A DNA stretch of 64,000 bases from JASTVH01 sp042862465. GTDB taxonomy: Bacteria; Pseudomonadota; Gammaproteobacteria; Pseudomonadales; Oleiphilaceae. Location of the stretch: positions 248,001 through 312,000 of the forward strand of contig JASTVH010000001.1 of NCBI GenBank assembly GCA_042862465.1, written 5' to 3'. The notes below the pieces were generated by a model that was given only the letters and a program-made list of their open reading frames with translations, made no database searches and was not told where the DNA came from. How positions within the stretch are numbered: the stretch's first letter is position 1; each line of letters starts with the position of its first letter. This document shows positions 8,873 through 17,856 of this stretch, in pieces. The position numbers were made by a program, and so were the translations under genes.

Positions 8873-9213
8873 GCAACGTAACCAGTTTAGGACGGAGCGG
8901 CGTTTACGACTGGATGATCCAGCGTATGAGCGCGCTCGTATTAGCGGTCTACACGGTATTCCTCGTCGGTTTTTTCCTGGCGAATCCGAATCTTGACTAT
9001 GCAACCTGGAACGCGCTGTTCAACGCGACCTGGATGCGTATTTTCAGTCTCCTGGCCCTGGTGTCCATTGGTGCCCATGCCTGGATTGGCCTCTGGACCG
9101 TGGTTACTGACTACATCAAGCCAACAGCCATCCGATTTACGGTTCAGGTGCTGTGCGGGGCGGTGATGTTCGTCTATTTCGTCTGGGGCGTTCAGATTCT
9201 TTGGGGGCTTTGA
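8866..9213 (+). CDS. sdhD: Succinate dehydrogenase membrane anchor subunit
   Basis: This 115-residue subunit is the second integral membrane partner of complex II. The ATG at 8866 overlaps the end of sdhC by a few bases, which suggests translational coupling. Three transmembrane segments are visible. The phrase GAHAWIGLWTVVTDYIKP carries the conserved histidine that helps hold heme and the Asp-Tyr pair near the quinone site. Confidence 0.95.
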   Translation: MVSNVTSLGRSGVYDWMIQRMSALVLAVYTVFLVGFFLANPNLDYATWNALFNATWMRIFSLLALVSIGAHAWIGLWTVVTDYIKPTAIRFTVQVLCGAVMFVYFVWGVQILWGL

Positions 9214-9215
9214 AT

Positions 9216-10988
9216 ATGTCTAACATGAGAACCATTTCTTTTGACGCACTGGTCGTTGGTGGCGGTGGCTCCGGCTTGCGCGCGGCGCAGCAGCTGACCG
9301 AGTCGGGTATCAACACGGCCTGTATCACCAAGGTTTTTCCGACCCGTTCGCACACCGTTTCCGCACAGGGCGGCATCACCTGTGCGATTGCCAGTGCGGA
9401 TCCCAATGATGACTGGCGCTGGCACATGTATGACACCGTCAAGGGCTCCGACTACATCGGTGACCAGGACGCGATCGAATACATGTGTTCCGTCGGCCCC
9501 CAGGCGGTTTTCGAGCTGGAACACATGGGGCTGCCGTTTTCGCGTACTGAAGCGGGCCGGATCTATCAGCGTCCGTTCGGTGGCCAGTCCAAGGATTTCG
9601 GTAAGGGTGGCCAGGCTGCCCGGACCTGCGCGGCGGCAGACCGTACCGGTCACGCGCTGCTGCATACGCTCTATCAGGCCAACCTGCGTGGCGGTACCAC
9701 CTTCTTCAACGAGTGGTATGCCGTTGATCTGGTGAAAAACCAGAAGAACCAGGTGTGTGGCGTGGTTGCCATCTGTATTGAAACCGGTGAGGTGGTCTAC
9801 CTCAAGTCCAAGGCGACCGTCCTGGCCACCGGTGGCGCCGGCCGCATCTACTCGTCCACCACCAATGCCCTGATCAACACCGGCGATGGTGCCGGCATGG
9901 CGCTGCGCGCCGGGTTCCCGATGCAGGACATGGAAATGTGGCAGTTCCACCCGACCGGCATCCACGGTGCGGGTGTTCTCGTTACCGAAGGCTGCCGCGG
10001 TGAGGGTGGTTACCTGATCAACGCCGAGGGCGAACGATTCATGGAGCGCTACGCGCCGAACGCCAAAGATCTGGCGGGCCGCGACGTGGTTGCCCGGGCG
10101 ATGGTTATGGAAATCCTGGAAGGCCGTGGCTGCGGTCCCAACAAGGACCACGTACTGCTGAAGCTGGATCACCTGGGTGAAGAGACCCTGAACCTGCGCC
10201 TGCCGGGCATCTGTGAGCTGTCACGAACCTTTGCCCATGCCGATCCGGTCAAAGAGCCGATTCCGGTGGTTCCAACCTGTCATTATATGATGGGCGGTAT
10301 CCCGACCAATATCGGCGGCCAGGCCATTACCCTCGACGCCGACGGCAACGAGCAGTACATCGACGGTCTGTTCGCTGCCGGCGAAGCAGCCTGTGTCTCG
10401 GTCCACGGCGCCAACCGCCTGGGCGGTAACTCGCTGCTGGATCTGGTGGTCTTTGGTCGCGCGGCCGGTCTGCAGATCGACAAGATGCTCAAGGAAGGCT
10501 TCGAGACCCAGGACGCCAGCGAGACCGACATCGAGCAGGCCATGGCCCGCCTGAATCGCCTCAACGACTCCAAGTCCGGCGAGAAAGTGGCGGATGTCCG
10601 CAAGGATCTTCAGGATACCATGCAGCTGTACTTCGGCGTGTTCCGTGACGGTGAGCCGATGGACAAGGGCCTCAAGAAACTCGACGAGCTGGGTGAGCGC
10701 ATTCGCAATACCGTGCTCGACGACAAGAGTGATGCCTTCAATACGGCGCGCATCGAGGCGCTGGAACTGGATAACCTGTACGAAGTGGCCTATGCCACCG
10801 CGATGTCCGCGATCGAGCGTAAGGAAAGCCGCGGCGCGCACGCCCGGAACGATTTCACCGAGCGTGATGACGAAAACTGGTTGAAGCATTCCATGTACTT
10901 CCCGGCTGACAAGCGGGTTGGCAAGCGTGAGGTGAACTTCGCGCCCAAGACCATGGAAGCCTTCCCGCCCAAGATCCGGACGTACTAA
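9216..10988 (+). CDS. sdhA: Succinate dehydrogenase flavoprotein subunit
   Basis: The 590-residue catalytic subunit oxidises succinate to fumarate with covalently bound FAD on the cytoplasmic face of the membrane. The start ATG at 9216 follows the sdhD stop by two bases. The FAD motif GGGGSGLRAA sits near residues 15-24. The FAD-attaching histidine is H46 in RSHTVSAQGG. The active-site region QFHPTG and the arginine in HGANRLGGNS are present. Length and motifs match the E. coli and Pseudomonas proteins. Confidence 0.98.
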   Translation: MSNMRTISFDALVVGGGGSGLRAAQQLTESGINTACITKVFPTRSHTVSAQGGITCAIASADPNDDWRWHMYDTVKGSDYIGDQDAIEYMCSVGPQAVFELEHMGLPFSRTEAGRIYQRPFGGQSKDFGKGGQAARTCAAADRTGHALLHTLYQANLRGGTTFFNEWYAVDLVKNQKNQVCGVVAICIETGEVVYLKSKATVLATGGAGRIYSSTTNALINTGDGAGMALRAGFPMQDMEMWQFHPTGIHGAGVLVTEGCRGEGGYLINAEGERFMERYAPNAKDLAGRDVVARAMVMEILEGRGCGPNKDHVLLKLDHLGEETLNLRLPGICELSRTFAHADPVKEPIPVVPTCHYMMGGIPTNIGGQAITLDADGNEQYIDGLFAAGEAACVSVHGANRLGGNSLLDLVVFGRAAGLQIDKMLKEGFETQDASETDIEQAMARLNRLNDSKSGEKVADVRKDLQDTMQLYFGVFRDGEPMDKGLKKLDELGERIRNTVLDDKSDAFNTARIEALELDNLYEVAYATAMSAIERKESRGAHARNDFTERDDENWLKHSMYFPADKRVGKREVNFAPKTMEAFPPKIRTY

Positions 10989-11000
10989 GAGGTAACGGTC

Positions 11001-11708
11001 ATGTTGGTAAGTATTTATCGTTACAACCCTGAGACGGACAACGCCCCGTACATGCAGGATGTCGAAGTCGATATCCCCGAGGGCAAGGACCTCATGGTGC
11101 TGGACGTCCTGGGTCTGCTGAAAGAACAGGATTCATCCGTGGCCTACCGCCGTTCCTGCCGGGAAGGGGTTTGTGGGTCAGACGGTATGAATATCAATGG
11201 CAAGAACGGCCTGGCGTGTGTCACGCCGCTGTCCGAAGCCATGCAAGGCAAGAAGAAGCTGGTGCTGCGGCCGCTGCCCGGGCTTCCCGTGATCCGGGAC
11301 CTGGTGGTCGACATGGGCATCTTCTACAAGCAGTACGAGAAGATTCAGCCTTACTTGATCAATGACTCCACGCCGCCCGCAATCGAGCGGCTGCAGTCTC
11401 CGGAAGACCGGGAAAAGCTGGACGGCCTGTACGAGTGTATCCTTTGTGCCTGCTGTTCAACCTCATGCCCGTCCTTCTGGTGGAACCCGGACAAGTTCGT
11501 GGGGCCGGCCGGTCTGCTGCAGGCCTACCGTTTCCTCGCGGACAGCCGGGACACCGCAACGGCCGAACGTCTGGCGGATCTCGACGATCCGTTCAGTGTC
11601 TTCCGTTGCCGGGGCATCATGAACTGTGTCAGTGTTTGTCCCAAAGGATTGAATCCGACTCGTGCAATCGGGCATATTCGCCAGATGTTGCTTCAGCGCG
11701 CCACCTAA
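11001..11708 (+). CDS. sdhB: Succinate dehydrogenase iron-sulfur subunit
   Basis: This 235-residue subunit passes electrons from the flavin to quinone through three clusters. The [2Fe-2S] ligands are C53, C58, D61 and C73, with the Asp in the position seen in the E. coli protein. The [4Fe-4S] and [3Fe-4S] ligands lie in CILCACCSTSCPSFWW and CRGIMNCVSVCPKGLNP. It is the last gene of the sdh operon and is followed by a 367-base structured space before sucA. Confidence 0.98.
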   Translation: MLVSIYRYNPETDNAPYMQDVEVDIPEGKDLMVLDVLGLLKEQDSSVAYRRSCREGVCGSDGMNINGKNGLACVTPLSEAMQGKKKLVLRPLPGLPVIRDLVVDMGIFYKQYEKIQPYLINDSTPPAIERLQSPEDREKLDGLYECILCACCSTSCPSFWWNPDKFVGPAGLLQAYRFLADSRDTATAERLADLDDPFSVFRCRGIMNCVSVCPKGLNPTRAIGHIRQMLLQRAT

Positions 11709-12075
11709 GGGTGGACAGCGCGCTCGACGGAGCTAACACAGGCGCTATATTGTTCTGATGTATTCCGACCCTGTCCCACCAATGGCTAATAGCCAGCGGT
11801 GGCGACAGGGAGCAAAATACGGAAGCCCTGGGCACGGCCCACAAAGCTGAATCCAGGGACTGCTGAAAAGGAACCAACGACAGGTTCTTCTCACCGGATT
11901 TCGGTCCGGTGTGGATGTCATGTCGGTGGTTCCTACGAACCACCGGGGAAACGGGAAACATCCGTGCTATCTCTGAGGTGGCAGCATCATCAGGTTAACG
12001 CACCACCAAAAACTTGACTGATTCGCGCGCCGAGCAGAGATAGTTCCCTTTCAAGTCGAAGGCGAGCTATTCGAA
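11709..12075 (+). promoter_or_regulatory. Highly structured sdhB-sucA intergenic region
   Basis: This 367-base space has no gene but contains a series of inverted repeats. A long imperfect stem lies at 11769-11810 (CCCTGTC with GACAGGG, nested CCACC/GGTGG and TGGCT/AGCCA). CCCTGG/CCAGGG lies at 11826-11858, GAACC/GGTTC at 11871-11887 and ACCGGA/TCCGGT at 11893-11910. A perfect 9-bp stem CGGTGGTTC/GAACCACCG is at 11924-11945. None is followed by a good T tract. The pattern suggests a structured leader or processing region controlling sucA. I recall that Rfam has a sucA-II motif in related bacteria, but I cannot verify a match. Confidence 0.55.
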
Positions 12076-14907
12076 ATGCACGAAAGCATAATGGAGCAGT
12101 TATGGCAGACCTCTCACCTGCAGGGTGGGAATCTGGCCTATGTTGAGCAGCTTTTTGAAACCTATCTGACCGATCCCAACGCCGTCCCAGAAGAATGGCG
12201 TAATTACTTCGACAAACTCCCCCGCGTGAACGGTCACACGCAAGATATTCCGCTCTCCGCCATCCGTGACCAGTTCCGTCACATTTCCAAGAATCAGAGA
12301 CAGTACGCCGCCGCAGCGGTTCCCGCCCATGTTGTGCCTGAGGCGGACCGGAAGCAGGTACGCGTGCTGCAGATGATTAACGCCTACCGGTTCCGCGGCC
12401 ACCAGGAAGCCAAACTGGATCCGCTCGGCGTTTATGAGCGGCCACTGGTGGAAGACCTCCAGCTGGAATTTCACGAACTTGGCGAAGCGGACCTGGATCT
12501 CGAATTCCAGACCGGTTCGCTGTGCTTCGGCAGTGAGCGGATGCGGCTTGAAGATATCCGTGCCGGACTTGAGCGCACCTACTGCAGCACCGTGGGCGCC
12601 GAGTACATGCACATTGTCGACACCCCGATCAAGCGCTGGTTCCAGCAACGACTAGAGCCGGTGCGCTCCCACCCCAGCTACGAATCCGCCACCCGCAAGC
12701 ACATCCTCGAACGGCTGACCGCTGCGGAAGGGCTCGAGAAATACCTGGGTTCCCGTTATCCGGGGGTCAAGCGGTTCGGCCTCGAAGGGGGGGAAAGCCT
12801 GATTCCGTGCCTGGACGAACTGATCCAGCGTGCCGGCAGCTACGGCGCCAAGGAAATTGTGATCGGGATGGCCCACCGCGGTCGTCTGAACGTGCTGGTC
12901 AACATCCTGGGCAAGAACCCCAAGGACCTGTTTGACGAATTTGAGGGCAAGCGCCTGACCGATCACGGCTCCGGTGACGTGAAATACCACCAGGGTTTCT
13001 CCTCCAACGTCATGACGCCAGGCGGCGAGATTCACCTGGCGCTGGCCTTTAACCCGTCGCACCTGGAAATCGTCTCTCCGGTGGTGGAAGGTTCTGTTCG
13101 GGCGCGCCAGACTCGCCGTGAAGACAACACCGGTGAACAGGTGGTGCCCATCGTCCTGCACGGGGATGCCGCGTTTGCGGGGCAGGGCGTGGTGATGGAA
13201 ACCTTCCAGATGTCGCAAACCCGTGGTTTTGGCGTGGGCGGCACGGTACACATCATCATCAACAACCAGGTTGGGTTCACCACCAGCAAGCAGGAAGATG
13301 CCCGCTCCACGGAATACTGCACGGACGTGGCCAAGATGGTGCAGGCACCGATTCTGCATGTGAACGGCGATGACCCCGAGGCGGTCCTGTTCGTCACCCA
13401 GCTGGCGATGGACTATCGCAACGAGTTCAAGCGCGACATTGTCATCGATCTTGTATGCTATCGCCGCCGTGGTCACAACGAGGCGGATGAGCCGGCAGCA
13501 ACACAGCCGCGGATGTATGAGAAAGTTCGCAGCCTGCCGACCACCCGGGAACTGTATGTCCGGCGGTTGGTGGATGAAGGCGTGCTGGACGAGGATGACG
13601 CCAAGAAAATGGAGCGCGAATACCGCGATGCGCTCGATCGCGGCGACCATGTCGTCAAGGCGCTGGTCAAGGAGCCCAACAAGAAGCTGTATGTTGATTG
13701 GACCCCCTATCTGGGTCACGAGTGGACCGCCAAGTGCAAGACCAGCGTAAGGCTCAAGACCCTGCAGCGTCTGGGCAAGAAGATGGCCCAGGTGCCCGAC
13801 GGTTTCACCCTGCAGCGTCAGGTGAAGAAGATCGTCGAGGACCGCAACAAGATGAACCAGGGCGCCATGCCGCTCAATTGGGGCTATGGCGAAACCATGG
13901 CCTATGCGACCCTGCTCAATGAAGGCCATCCGATCCGGATTACCGGCCAGGATGTGGGCCGGGGTACCTTCTCGCACCGTCATGCGGTGCTGCACAACCA
14001 GAAGGACGGTACCACTTACACGCCCCTGGAAAATATTTCCGAGAAGCAGCCCATTTTCGAGATCTACGATTCGCTGCTTTCGGAGGAAGGGGTCATGGCC
14101 TTCGAATACGGCTATGCCACCACAACCCCGAACGCTCTCATCGTCTGGGAAGCGCAGTTCGGTGATTTTGCCAATGGTGCTCAGGTGGTGATCGACCAGT
14201 TCATTACCAGCGGCGAACACAAGTGGGGCCGTTTGTGTGGTTTGACGCTTCTGTTGCCACACGGCTACGAGGGGCAGGGGCCGGAGCACTCTTCGGCACG
14301 GCTTGAGCGGTTCCTGCAGATGTGCGCGGAACACAACATTCAGGTCTGCCTCCCGACCACACCGGCCCAGGTTTTCCATATGCTGCGACGGCAGGTTAAA
14401 CGACCGCTGCGGAAGCCACTGGTGGCACTGACTCCGAAGAGCCTGCTACGTCACAAGGAAGCGGTTTCGAGTCTGGACGACCTGGCAGAAGGTTCCTTCC
14501 AGACCGTGATCGCGGATAAGAACGTGGATCCCAAGAAAGTGGAACGCGTCATTCTGTGTAGCGGAAAGGTCTACTATGACCTGCTGGAAAAGCAGCGTTC
14601 CGACGAGCGCTACGATGTGGCGGTGGTGCGCATTGAACAGCTGTACCCGTTCCCGGCAGACGATCTGGACGAGGTGCTGGGCGAAATGAAGAAGCTCAAG
14701 ACGGCGGTTTGGTGTCAGGAAGAGCCCATGAACCAGGGTGCCTGGTATAGCAGCCAGCACCACATGCGGCAGGCCCTGCATCGCCTGAACCCGAAGCTGT
14801 ACCTGCAGTATGCGGGGCGTTCCGCGTCAGCGGCGCCGGCATCCGGGTATTCCTCCGTCCATGTGGAAGAACAAAAGAATCTCGTCAACGACGCTTTCGA
14901 AGTGTGA
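12076..14907 (+). CDS. sucA: 2-oxoglutarate dehydrogenase E1 component
   Basis: The 943-residue thiamine diphosphate enzyme decarboxylates 2-oxoglutarate and succinylates the lipoyl group of SucB. The N-terminal segment with LWQTSHLQGGNLAYVEQLFE is the usual E1o start. Conserved blocks include KRFGLEGGESLIPCLDEL, AHRGRLNVLVN and the thiamine-binding region HGDAAFAGQGVVMETFQMS followed by INNQVGFTTS. The C-terminal CQEEPMNQGAW block is also present. Length is close to E. coli SucA (933). It is followed by sucB after 22 bases. Confidence 0.98.
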   Translation: MHESIMEQLWQTSHLQGGNLAYVEQLFETYLTDPNAVPEEWRNYFDKLPRVNGHTQDIPLSAIRDQFRHISKNQRQYAAAAVPAHVVPEADRKQVRVLQMINAYRFRGHQEAKLDPLGVYERPLVEDLQLEFHELGEADLDLEFQTGSLCFGSERMRLEDIRAGLERTYCSTVGAEYMHIVDTPIKRWFQQRLEPVRSHPSYESATRKHILERLTAAEGLEKYLGSRYPGVKRFGLEGGESLIPCLDELIQRAGSYGAKEIVIGMAHRGRLNVLVNILGKNPKDLFDEFEGKRLTDHGSGDVKYHQGFSSNVMTPGGEIHLALAFNPSHLEIVSPVVEGSVRARQTRREDNTGEQVVPIVLHGDAAFAGQGVVMETFQMSQTRGFGVGGTVHIIINNQVGFTTSKQEDARSTEYCTDVAKMVQAPILHVNGDDPEAVLFVTQLAMDYRNEFKRDIVIDLVCYRRRGHNEADEPAATQPRMYEKVRSLPTTRELYVRRLVDEGVLDEDDAKKMEREYRDALDRGDHVVKALVKEPNKKLYVDWTPYLGHEWTAKCKTSVRLKTLQRLGKKMAQVPDGFTLQRQVKKIVEDRNKMNQGAMPLNWGYGETMAYATLLNEGHPIRITGQDVGRGTFSHRHAVLHNQKDGTTYTPLENISEKQPIFEIYDSLLSEEGVMAFEYGYATTTPNALIVWEAQFGDFANGAQVVIDQFITSGEHKWGRLCGLTLLLPHGYEGQGPEHSSARLERFLQMCAEHNIQVCLPTTPAQVFHMLRRQVKRPLRKPLVALTPKSLLRHKEAVSSLDDLAEGSFQTVIADKNVDPKKVERVILCSGKVYYDLLEKQRSDERYDVAVVRIEQLYPFPADDLDEVLGEMKKLKTAVWCQEEPMNQGAWYSSQHHMRQALHRLNPKLYLQYAGRSASAAPASGYSSVHVEEQKNLVNDAFEV

Positions 14908-14929
14908 TGAGCCAGACTAAGGACAAGCA

Positions 14930-16201
14930 ATGACCACAGATATTAAAGCTCCTGTTTTTCCTGAATCCGTCGCCGAAGGTACGGTAGCGACCTGGCATAA
15001 AAAGCCGGGTGAGGCTTGCGAGCGCGACGAACTGATCGTCGATATCGAGACCGACAAGGTGGTTCTTGAGGTGGTTGCGCCCGATGACGGCGCCATCGAA
15101 AAAATCATCAAGGACGAAGGCGAAACCGTGGAAAGCGGTGAGGTCATCGGTACCTTCAAGGCCGGCGCTGCAGGCAAGCCGAGTGCGGAAAAAGAGGGCA
15201 AAGCCGAGGACACCGGCAAGGGCGAGAGCCAGGCCAAGTCCGAGGATAAGGCCGAGGAGCCGGACGACAGCGGTGAGGCCCCGATCCAGAGCCCGGCCGC
15301 ACGTAAGTTGGTTCAGGAACACGATCTCGATCCGAACAAGATTGAGGCTACCGGTAAGGGCGGTCGTCTCCTCAAGGAGGACGTGCTGGCCCATATCGAA
15401 GCTGGTGAGACTCCATCAAAAGGCGCTTCTCAACCGGCCAAGGCTCCGGCTGCCAGTGGCCAGTCTCCAAGCATGCCGAAGGTGGATCTGCCGGGTGGCG
15501 AGCGCCCCGAGAAGCGGGTGCCCATGACCCGTCTGCGGGCCAGTATCGCCAAGCGCCTGGTTGATGCACAGCAGACTGCAGCCATGCTGACCACGTTCAA
15601 CGAGGTCAACATGAAGCCGATCATGGACCTGCGCAAGCAGTACAAGGACTCCTTCGAGAAGCGTCACGGCACCAAGCTCGGTTTCATGGGCTTCTTCGTC
15701 AAGGCGGCTGTTGAGGCTCTCAAGCGTTTCCCGGCGGTCAACGCGTCCATTGATGGCAACGATATCGTCTATCACGGCTATCAGGATGTGGGTGTGGCCG
15801 TTTCCACCGAGCGTGGTCTGGTGGTGCCGGTTTTGCGTGATGCCGATGGCATGGGCCTGGCCGATGTGGAGAAATCCATTGTCGAATTCGGCGGCAAGGC
15901 GAAAGACGGCAAGCTCAGCATCGAGGAGATGACGGGCGGCACCTTCACGATTTCCAACGGTGGTATTTTTGGTTCTCTGCTGTCCACCCCCATTCTCAAT
16001 CCGCCGCAGACGGCCATCCTGGGCATGCACAAAATCCAGGAGCGGCCCATGGCCGTCAATGGGGAAGTGGTTGTGTTACCGATGATGTATCTCGCTCTTT
16101 CCTATGACCATCGCATGATCGATGGCAAGGAAGCGGTGCAGTTCCTGGTTACGATCAAGGAATTGCTGGAAGAGCCGGCTCGCATCCTGCTGGATGTATA
16201 A
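14930..16201 (+). CDS. sucB: Dihydrolipoyllysine succinyltransferase (E2 of 2-oxoglutarate dehydrogenase)
   Basis: This 423-residue core subunit transfers succinyl groups from the lipoyl arm to CoA. The single lipoyl domain has K43 in ETDKVVLEVVAP. A charged Ala/Glu/Lys linker leads to the peripheral subunit-binding domain around residues 123-160 (SPAARKLVQEHDLDPNKIEA). The catalytic domain ends with LSYDHRMIDG, containing H394 and D398. It sits in order between sucA and lpd. Confidence 0.98.
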   Translation: MTTDIKAPVFPESVAEGTVATWHKKPGEACERDELIVDIETDKVVLEVVAPDDGAIEKIIKDEGETVESGEVIGTFKAGAAGKPSAEKEGKAEDTGKGESQAKSEDKAEEPDDSGEAPIQSPAARKLVQEHDLDPNKIEATGKGGRLLKEDVLAHIEAGETPSKGASQPAKAPAASGQSPSMPKVDLPGGERPEKRVPMTRLRASIAKRLVDAQQTAAMLTTFNEVNMKPIMDLRKQYKDSFEKRHGTKLGFMGFFVKAAVEALKRFPAVNASIDGNDIVYHGYQDVGVAVSTERGLVVPVLRDADGMGLADVEKSIVEFGGKAKDGKLSIEEMTGGTFTISNGGIFGSLLSTPILNPPQTAILGMHKIQERPMAVNGEVVVLPMMYLALSYDHRMIDGKEAVQFLVTIKELLEEPARILLDV

Positions 16202-16249
16202 GCGACCTTTTACAACCCGAATCAAAGAACAGAGAGAACGGATTAGATC

Positions 16250-17689
16250 ATGGCAGACAAATACGACGTAATCGTAGTAGGTGCCGGTCCCGGTGGCTAT
16301 GTCGCAGCAATTCGCGCCGCGCAGCTGGGAATGAAGGTCGCGTGTGTGGAGAGCTGGCAGACCAAGGAAGGCAAATCGGCACTGGGTGGAACCTGCCTGA
16401 ACGTGGGTTGTATCCCGTCCAAGGCCTTGCTGGAAATCTCCCACAAGTACCAGGAGGCAAAGGAAGGCTTTGCGGATCAGGGACTCAAGATCAAGGACAT
16501 CGACGTTGATGTCGAGAAGATGATGGAGCGCAAGGTCTCTATCGTGAACAACCTGACCGGAGGCATTGCCCAGCTGTTCAAGGCCAACGGTGTAACCGCT
16601 ATCTATGGCCGTGGCCGCCTCCTGAGCAACAAGCAGGTGGAAGTGACCGACAAAGACGGCAAGGCCAAGACCTACCATGCCGAGAACGTCATTCTGGCTA
16701 CGGGCTCTCGTCCCATCGAAATTCCGCCGGCGCCCAAAACGGAAGACAAGATTGTCGACAGTGAGGGTGCGTTGGAATTCTCCGAGGTGCCCAAGCGTCT
16801 GGGTGTGATCGGTGCCGGCATCATCGGTCTGGAATTGGGCAGTGTCTGGGCCCGCCTGGGGGCTGAAGTGACCATCCTGGAGGCCCAGGACACCTTCCTG
16901 CCGATGGTGGACCAGCAGGTGGCGAAGGATGCGCTCAAACATTTCAAGAAGCAGGGGCTGAATATTCAGCTCAAGGCCCGGGTGACCAACACCGAGATCA
17001 AGCGCAACCTGGTCCATGTGCAGTATGAGGACACCAAGGGGCAGCAGGAGCTCAAGTGTGACAAGCTGATCGTTGCTGTCGGCCGTACGCCGAACACGGA
17101 AAACCTGCTCTCCGGCGATTGCGGTGTCAATCTGGACGAGCGTGGTTTCGTCTATGTCGACGATTACTGCCAGACCGAAGTACCCGGTGTCTACGCCATC
17201 GGCGACATGGTGCGTGGCCCGATGTTGGCTCACAAGGCCTCCGAAGAGGGTCTGATGGTGGCGGATCGGATTGCCGATCAGAAGGCCGAGGTCAACTACG
17301 ACTGCATCCCGAGTGTCATCTACACCCATCCGGAGTTGGCCTGGGTGGGCTACAACGAGGAGCAGCTCAAGGCCGAGGGTACTGCCTACAAGGTGGGCTT
17401 CTTCCCGTTCGCGGCCAACGGTCGCGCCATGGCGGCCAATGCGACCGAAGGCATGGTCAAGATCATCGCTGACGAGAAGACCGATCGCATTCTTGGCATG
17501 CACGTGGTTGGCCCGCAGGCCTCCGAAATCATCCACCAGGGTGTGATCGCCATGGAGTTTGGATCAAGCGCCGAGGACCTGGCTCTGACCTGCTTTGCCC
17601 ATCCGACGCTCTCCGAATCGGTTCACGAAGCCGCCCTGGCTGTGGACGGGCACGCGATTCACAAGGCGAATCGCAAGCGCAAAAAGTAA
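16250..17689 (+). CDS. lpdG: Dihydrolipoyl dehydrogenase (E3)
   Basis: The 479-residue flavoenzyme reoxidises dihydrolipoamide with NAD+. The FAD motif GAGPGG is at residues 11-16. The redox-active disulfide is C49/C54 in GGTCLNVGCIPSKALL. The NAD motif GAGIIGLELGSVWARLGAEV is central. The partner active-site pair is H451 and E456 in AHPTLSESVHEA. Its place right after sucB means it serves 2-oxoglutarate dehydrogenase. It may also serve pyruvate dehydrogenase or glycine cleavage. The symbol follows Pseudomonas use. Confidence 0.97.
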   Translation: MADKYDVIVVGAGPGGYVAAIRAAQLGMKVACVESWQTKEGKSALGGTCLNVGCIPSKALLEISHKYQEAKEGFADQGLKIKDIDVDVEKMMERKVSIVNNLTGGIAQLFKANGVTAIYGRGRLLSNKQVEVTDKDGKAKTYHAENVILATGSRPIEIPPAPKTEDKIVDSEGALEFSEVPKRLGVIGAGIIGLELGSVWARLGAEVTILEAQDTFLPMVDQQVAKDALKHFKKQGLNIQLKARVTNTEIKRNLVHVQYEDTKGQQELKCDKLIVAVGRTPNTENLLSGDCGVNLDERGFVYVDDYCQTEVPGVYAIGDMVRGPMLAHKASEEGLMVADRIADQKAEVNYDCIPSVIYTHPELAWVGYNEEQLKAEGTAYKVGFFPFAANGRAMAANATEGMVKIIADEKTDRILGMHVVGPQASEIIHQGVIAMEFGSSAEDLALTCFAHPTLSESVHEAALAVDGHAIHKANRKRKK

Positions 17690-17722
17690 AAGGGCAATAA
17701 ATGCCCGCCGGTTTGGGGCTTC

Positions 17723-17807
17723 AACGGGGGAGTCCTTGACCCGGCGGCCCGGGGTCTTTTCACCGGGTCGCCACGATAGGGTGCCTATTAGTCCGGGCAC
17801 TGTATCC
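17723..17807 (+). promoter_or_regulatory. Structured leader motif of sucC, shared with sdhC leader
   Basis: The leader contains AACGGGGGAGTCC (17723-17735), identical to the block before sdhC. A larger stem GACCCGG/CCGGGTC follows. Then comes a hairpin with GTGCC(T) at 17781-17786 pairing with (G)GGCAC at 17795-17800, and TGTATCC. The stem differs from the sdhC copy by a C-G pair in place of T-A and a wobble pair in place of C-G, as expected of a conserved RNA helix. I recall a sucC RNA motif in Rfam, but cannot test a match. Confidence 0.6.
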
Positions 17808-17856
17808 AGAAAGATTCCGTAAGTGGCTATCAACCATTGGAAAACGGGAAAATCCT

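Noticed and set aside
12652..14379. Long minus-strand frame opposite sucA
   Set aside because: It is the complement of conserved sucA coding sequence, shows no recognisable domain and lacks a ribosome-binding site.
16076..17536. Minus-strand frame opposite lpd
   Set aside because: It is a shadow of the lpd codon pattern with no independent evidence of coding.
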